The translations under genes were made by a program, and so were the position numbers. Shown piece after piece: positions 60,905-64,000 of a stretch of DNA of 64,000 bases. Below the pieces are notes generated by a model. The model searched no databases. It was not told where the DNA came from and worked only from the letters and a program-made list of their open reading frames with translations. The stretch is from assembly GCA_905221605.1 (NCBI GenBank), contig CAJNDS010000224.1:519085-583084 (forward strand). Direction: 5' to 3'. Each line of letters starts with the position of its first letter. The stretch's first letter is position 1. The DNA is from Symbiodinium natans. Its lineage: Eukaryota > Sar > Dinophyceae > Suessiales > Symbiodiniaceae.

Positions 60905-61430
60905 GGGACGGCTCTCTGGTAAGGCTGCCCAGTCTTCCTCTCCTCTGCCCCTCTTTGACCGGGTAGGTGGCCGTTTTTGTGCTATGGCACTGCAAGAACC
61001 CCTCGGCTTTGAGACCCAGCTGTCGCCCACACCTGTTGCCCCATCGCTATCGTGGGACGAGACGACACTTGGATCACAGTGAGTCATGGCAATGCGACCC
61101 TCCCCTTTGTGGTATCTCGGCCGAATGACGACTCTGGAGAGGCCAATGCGGTGGTGCTGCTTCTCCCAGGTATTGGGCACTTCTACGTAGAGAATATGCA
61201 CCCATTGCCCTTGCAAGGAGCCAGTGAGCACCTGTGGAGCAACCTGGCCTTCAAAAAGACCGTCACTGCCTGCGCATGGCCTGTGGCGGGACAAGCAGGC
61301 TCACCGCCTGCCTGGATGTTGCCTGACGGTGCTGACTGGACCAAGGCAGTGTATACAATGGAAGTTCTACCGCTCCTGTTGGCCGTCCAACGTGATGCGA
61401 GCCCTCGCATCTCCTCACCGACGTCTGTCG
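60905..61430 (+). repeat. Direct repeat, right copy (unit A')
   Basis: Partner of 50053-50580, including the hairpin at 61394-61411. It follows the last frame of the giant locus by ~390 bp. Confidence 0.8.
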
Positions 61431-61795
61431 GTTTGGGCTTGGACGAACTGATTCTGGGTATTGAACCCTCAACCCTCACCGGCCAAGGAAATAGTTGCTT
61501 GGCCTTGAGTGCGAAGTTTCGACTGGGGGACTCTCCCGCTTCCTGCGGGGCAGGTGGGGTCCCCGCCTGCTTGGGTTTACCTGATGGCTCTGATTGGAAC
61601 GAAGCAGTCCAGCCTGCTTTGGCCGGCGGACGAGCTCTTGTGAGTCAACAGAACGTTGCGCTTGTGCTCGGGGAGGCTCCACTGGCTGACCACCATGGAG
61701 TACTCTGGGTTGGTCCTACCCCTTTGTTCTCGCCGTTAAGTCCCCACTGGCTGACCACCATGGGGCAACTTTATACTTCCGAACACACAGGTTGA
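61052..61795 (+). CDS. Second copy of the upstream protein, truncated
   Basis: Frame TWITVSHGNATLPFVVSRP...AVVLLLPGIGHFYVENMHPL, LWSNLAFKKTVTACAWPVAG, YTMEVLPLLLAVQRDASPRI. It is uninterrupted where the 50-kb copy has a slip, but after about 61430 it diverges into repeat-derived sequence (a partial echo of its own GLPDGSDWNEAV segment at 61575-61600) and lacks the C-terminal half. The entry codon is GTG. Probably the broken start of a second unit. Confidence 0.45.
   Translation: MGRDDTWITVSHGNATLPFVVSRPNDDSGEANAVVLLLPGIGHFYVENMHPLPLQGASEHLWSNLAFKKTVTACAWPVAGQAGSPPAWMLPDGADWTKAVYTMEVLPLLLAVQRDASPRISSPTSVGLGLDELILGIEPSTLTGQGNSCLALSAKFRLGDSPASCGAGGVPACLGLPDGSDWNEAVQPALAGGRALVSQQNVALVLGEAPLADHHGVLWVGPTPLFSPLSPHWLTTMGQLYTSEHTG
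61676..61770 (+). repeat. 95-bp duplication, copy 1
   Basis: Contains CCACTGGCTGACCACCATGG twice (61679, 61744), 65 bp apart. Copy 2 is at 62297-62390. Confidence 0.85.
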
Positions 61796-62110
61796 CACTT
61801 ACAAGGTTCCGTGCTGAGGCACGACTTTGCTCCCTCTGTGCTGGCGAAACTGTAAACCATCGCGTGAACAGCCTTGGCAGGTGCTAAATGTATTCGCATT
61901 GGTGGCTGATTGACGGTGATGTGAGCCCTCCAGTCTCCTTACCGGCGTACCTCGCGGGTTTGGGTGAAGGGACCTGATGCGTGCCGATGCGCAGGCCAGT
62001 GCTAATGTGGCGTGGCCTTGTGCGAGATGCCTGGACTGGGAGGTCCCTCGGTGTCATTAAAACCCTGTGGCGTTAAGGGTTTGATAACTCGCCGTGGACT
62101 TTCCCCGATG

Positions 62111-62269
62111 AATCGGTAGCTGCTGCTACTCTCGGCCCCCCTCTGACCGTGCACGGGCACCTCTGAGGGTGGGCCCTTGTGCGCCAGGTAATCGGTAGCT
62201 GATGCTACTCTCGTCCCCCCCGCTGGCCGTGCGCGGGCACCTTCGAGGGTGGGCACTTGTGCGCCAGGT
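62111..62269 (+). repeat. 79-bp tandem duplication
   Basis: Two units beginning ATCGGTAGCTG(C/A)TGCTACTCTCG and ending TTGTGCGCCAGGT, start to start 79 bp, about 88% identical by eye. Each contains GTGC(A/G)CGGGCAC, an imperfect palindrome. Confidence 0.85.
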
Positions 62270-62296
62270 TGACTGGTGAACTCTGTGCTCGGAGCT

Positions 62297-62390
62297 ACTC
62301 CATTGGCTGACCACCATGGAGTGCCCTGGGCCGGTCTTGCCTTGTTTGTTCTTGCTGTTAAGTCCCCACTGGCTGACCACCATGGGGCAT
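62297..62390 (+). repeat. 95-bp duplication, copy 2
   Basis: Contains CCA(T/C)TGGCTGACCACCATGG at 62300 and 62366, spaced 66 bp, as in copy 1. Confidence 0.85.
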
Positions 62391-62939
62391 TTGCACATCT
62401 TTCATCCCCCCTAGGGAGTCTGACTTGCAACATCCTTTCGCCATTGAGTGTCGGTTGTCTGTTCTTGACAACGAGTACGTGATCCGAACCTCTTCTGATG
62501 ACCTCGGTTTGAATAACCGCTGTCGCACCAATGGCTACATGATGGTGGTTTTGAGAATCTGGCAATGTCGCAATTTGCGATTCCCCCACAAGCTCCGTGC
62601 TTCCTTGTGAACCGGGACTTCATTGACGACCTCGAGTACTGAGTCCGTGGGGTATCTAGTAGTTTAGCGCGATTGCTCGCTTTGTTTCTTCGGTGTCTGT
62701 TCTTTGGTGGTTTCGTGTTGTGTCTGGTGGGTTGTGTGCGCTGACTCTGTTTCACCCTTTTCGTCGAGCCCAACAAGACCGGCCTACTGTGCTACTGATG
62801 TAGTAAAGAGGCACCAGAAGAAAAAAAAAAAAAAAGGATCGAGACCTGTCTGTGGGGTCTATCACTTCAGACAAGCCAGAGTGCCCCTTACAAAGCCGAG
62901 ATCCCAACTGTGTAAGACCGCATCTTTCACTGTTCGAAC
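62391..62939. other. No gene; probable leader of the right-end retroelement
   Basis: No coding signature. Includes a ~16-base A-run at 62820-62836 just upstream of the gag start. An LTR may lie here, but its partner would be outside the window. Confidence 0.4.
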
Positions 62940-63182
62940 ATGGCAGATCAGCTTCCAGTTATTGATGACGATGATGATGATGAGCCACAAGAGAATGGAG
63001 CCGGTCCCTCGCAGCATCAAGAAAATCCTTTTTTCGCCGTCAAGCCAAGCTTAAGGATCTCCAGGTGTTCATATGTGGTGGCACTGGACACGGCCTACTC
63101 CGAGGACCTGAAGAAGATCGAACAGTTTCCGACTGCAGAGATTGGATGGATAAGCGATCCTGAAGCCTTGAAGAGAAGTTAA
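62940..63182 (+). pseudogene. Gag N-terminus of a copia-type element
   Basis: ATG at 62940 (MADQLPVIDDDDDDEPQENG), an acidic N-terminus, ending at a stop after EIGWISDPEALKRS. A gap of about 50 bp with a frame change leads to the capsid-like part, so an intron or damage is present. Confidence 0.45.
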
Positions 63183-63233
63183 CGCATACTGTATGCGTTG
63201 CTCTCGGGGCTGGTGCGCGGCAGGGGGCTTTAA

Positions 63234-63569
63234 GTGATCCAGCGTGTTCCATCGCAGAACGGCTTCGAGGCTTTGAGACAGCTGATGCAGTTCTTTCAGC
63301 CGTCGAGCCGTGCAAGATCGCTTGGAATCCTTACGGCCCTCACTCAGACGCACCCGTTTCGCACCAACGAGCCGTTTCTTGCCCAGCTGCTGGATCTTGA
63401 GAGGGTGATGGAGGAGTACGAGCGTTCATCTGGCAAGAAGCTGGAGGAGGACCTCAAAACCTCGATCCTCCTCAAGAGCATCTCAGGCGGGATGCGGAAC
63501 CACCTGTCCACCGTCCTGACGGAGACCTCCTTCTACGACGAGATCAGAGAGGCAGCCCTTTCGTTTTGA
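63234..63569 (+). pseudogene. Gag capsid-like region
   Basis: Frame with FEALRQLMQFFQPSSRARSL, LDLERVMEEYERSSGKKLEE, ILLKSISGGMRNHLSTVLTE, a helical pattern typical of copia-type Gag (the segment annotated as UBN2/retrotrans-gag in homologues). It enters at GTG, so it is a continuation. It ends by a slip at TTTCGTTTTGAG. Confidence 0.65.
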
Positions 63570-63573
63570 GCGC

Positions 63574-63948
63574 ATGCAGTTCAAGTGGAGCCCTTCAAAC
63601 CTTTTCAGCACCGAGTCTTCGTATGCGCAGTCCCACGAGCAGGAACCGCAGCCAATGGACATCGGTCCAGTTAAGGGTGGTCCTAAAGGGTACAAAGGTG
63701 GCAAAGGTCCTAAGGGTCCTAAGGGTTCAAAAGGTGCAAAAGGCAATGACAGCAAGGGCAAGTATGGCAAGGCTGGAGGCAAAGAGTCTAAAAGTTATTC
63801 TCAGAGCTACAACAATGCCAAAGGCGACAGGAATCCAGGCAAAGGTGGCAAGGGTGATAGGAAAGGCAAGAACAATGCACCGCCACAACTGTGGCCGTCC
63901 TGGCCACTATGCAAGAGACTGCTGGCGCCCTCGTGTCAACCAGGTTGA
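63574..63948 (+). pseudogene. Gag basic Gly/Lys region and degenerate zinc knuckle
   Basis: Continues ERMQFKWSPSN, then PMDIGPVKGG and a Gly-Lys repeat tract (GPKGPKGSKGAKGND). After another slip near 63870 comes HNCGRPGHYARDC, a CCHC knuckle whose first Cys is replaced by Arg (CGC for TGC). The element runs off the right edge; pol would follow. Confidence 0.65.
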
Positions 63949-64000
63949 GCAGTCCCAAGGCCAGCCTGGCCCACAGCCTTCCGGAGCTTCTGTGAGCGGC

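Overview
This window reads as nuclear DNA of a dinoflagellate (Symbiodiniaceae-like). The grounds are plant-type telomere-like repeats (CCCTAAA/TTTAGGG) scattered inside gene territory, introns with GC-AG as well as GT-AG borders, long TAG/AGT microsatellites, many Ty1/copia- and Ty3-like relics, huge low-complexity proteins and single-domain eukaryotic fusions. No bacterial operon signals, rRNA, tRNA or CRISPR array were seen. Placement is inference; no sequence search was possible.

Layout. 1.2-5.3 kb (minus): one gene for a cobyrinate a,c-diamide synthase (CbiA) fused to a BtuF-like corrinoid-binding domain, a Kelch propeller and a Cys-rich DUF5522 tail, split by one ~114-bp intron. 7.6-13.8 kb: telomere-like arrays that turn out to bracket small minus-strand exons, one coding a canonical EF-hand. 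C-rich arrays lie left and G-rich arrays right of each exon, so each intron begins with TTTAGGG-type and ends with CCCTAAA-type sequence. 14.2-27.1 kb: (TAG)n arrays interrupted by two retroelements. One is a Ty3-like element (16.36-22.64 kb) with ~360-bp terminal repeats and a phospholipase-D-like HKD domain near its 3' end. The other is a gag-only LTR element (22.995-26.683 kb) with 167-bp LTRs that look identical. 27.2-28.4 kb (minus): a membrane J-domain gene with two GC-AG introns and a tandemly duplicated exon.

28.4-34.9 kb is mostly unrecognised sequence with C-rich/G-rich foldback repeats. 34.95-36.1 kb: a broken A32-like (HerA/FtsK-type) DNA-packaging ATPase with an N-terminal C2H2 finger. 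36.7-37.8 kb: an inverted second copy of the HKD/terminal-repeat end of the Ty3-like element. 38.7-44.1 kb (minus): a Ty1/copia-like element whose zinc-knuckle, coiled-coil gag-like frame lies 3' of pol. 45.0-48.8 kb (minus): a second copia relic, lacking integrase.

50.0-61.8 kb holds the most unusual locus: an intronless reading frame of about 2,355 codons with a DHD glycosyltransferase-like region, an alpha/beta-hydrolase triad and a UPF1-like SF1 helicase, continued by two more frames and flanked by ~0.5-kb direct repeats 10.85 kb apart. This suggests a large repeated or mobile unit. 61.6-62.4 kb carries short duplications and hairpins. 62.9-64.0 kb is the 5' gag of another copia-type element running out of the window.

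Many reading frames are interrupted by single-base slips, often at homopolymers, so decay and assembly error cannot be separated here. Several long frames begin at GTG or TTG rather than ATG; where this matters the likely ATG or the continuation from an upstream exon is stated.
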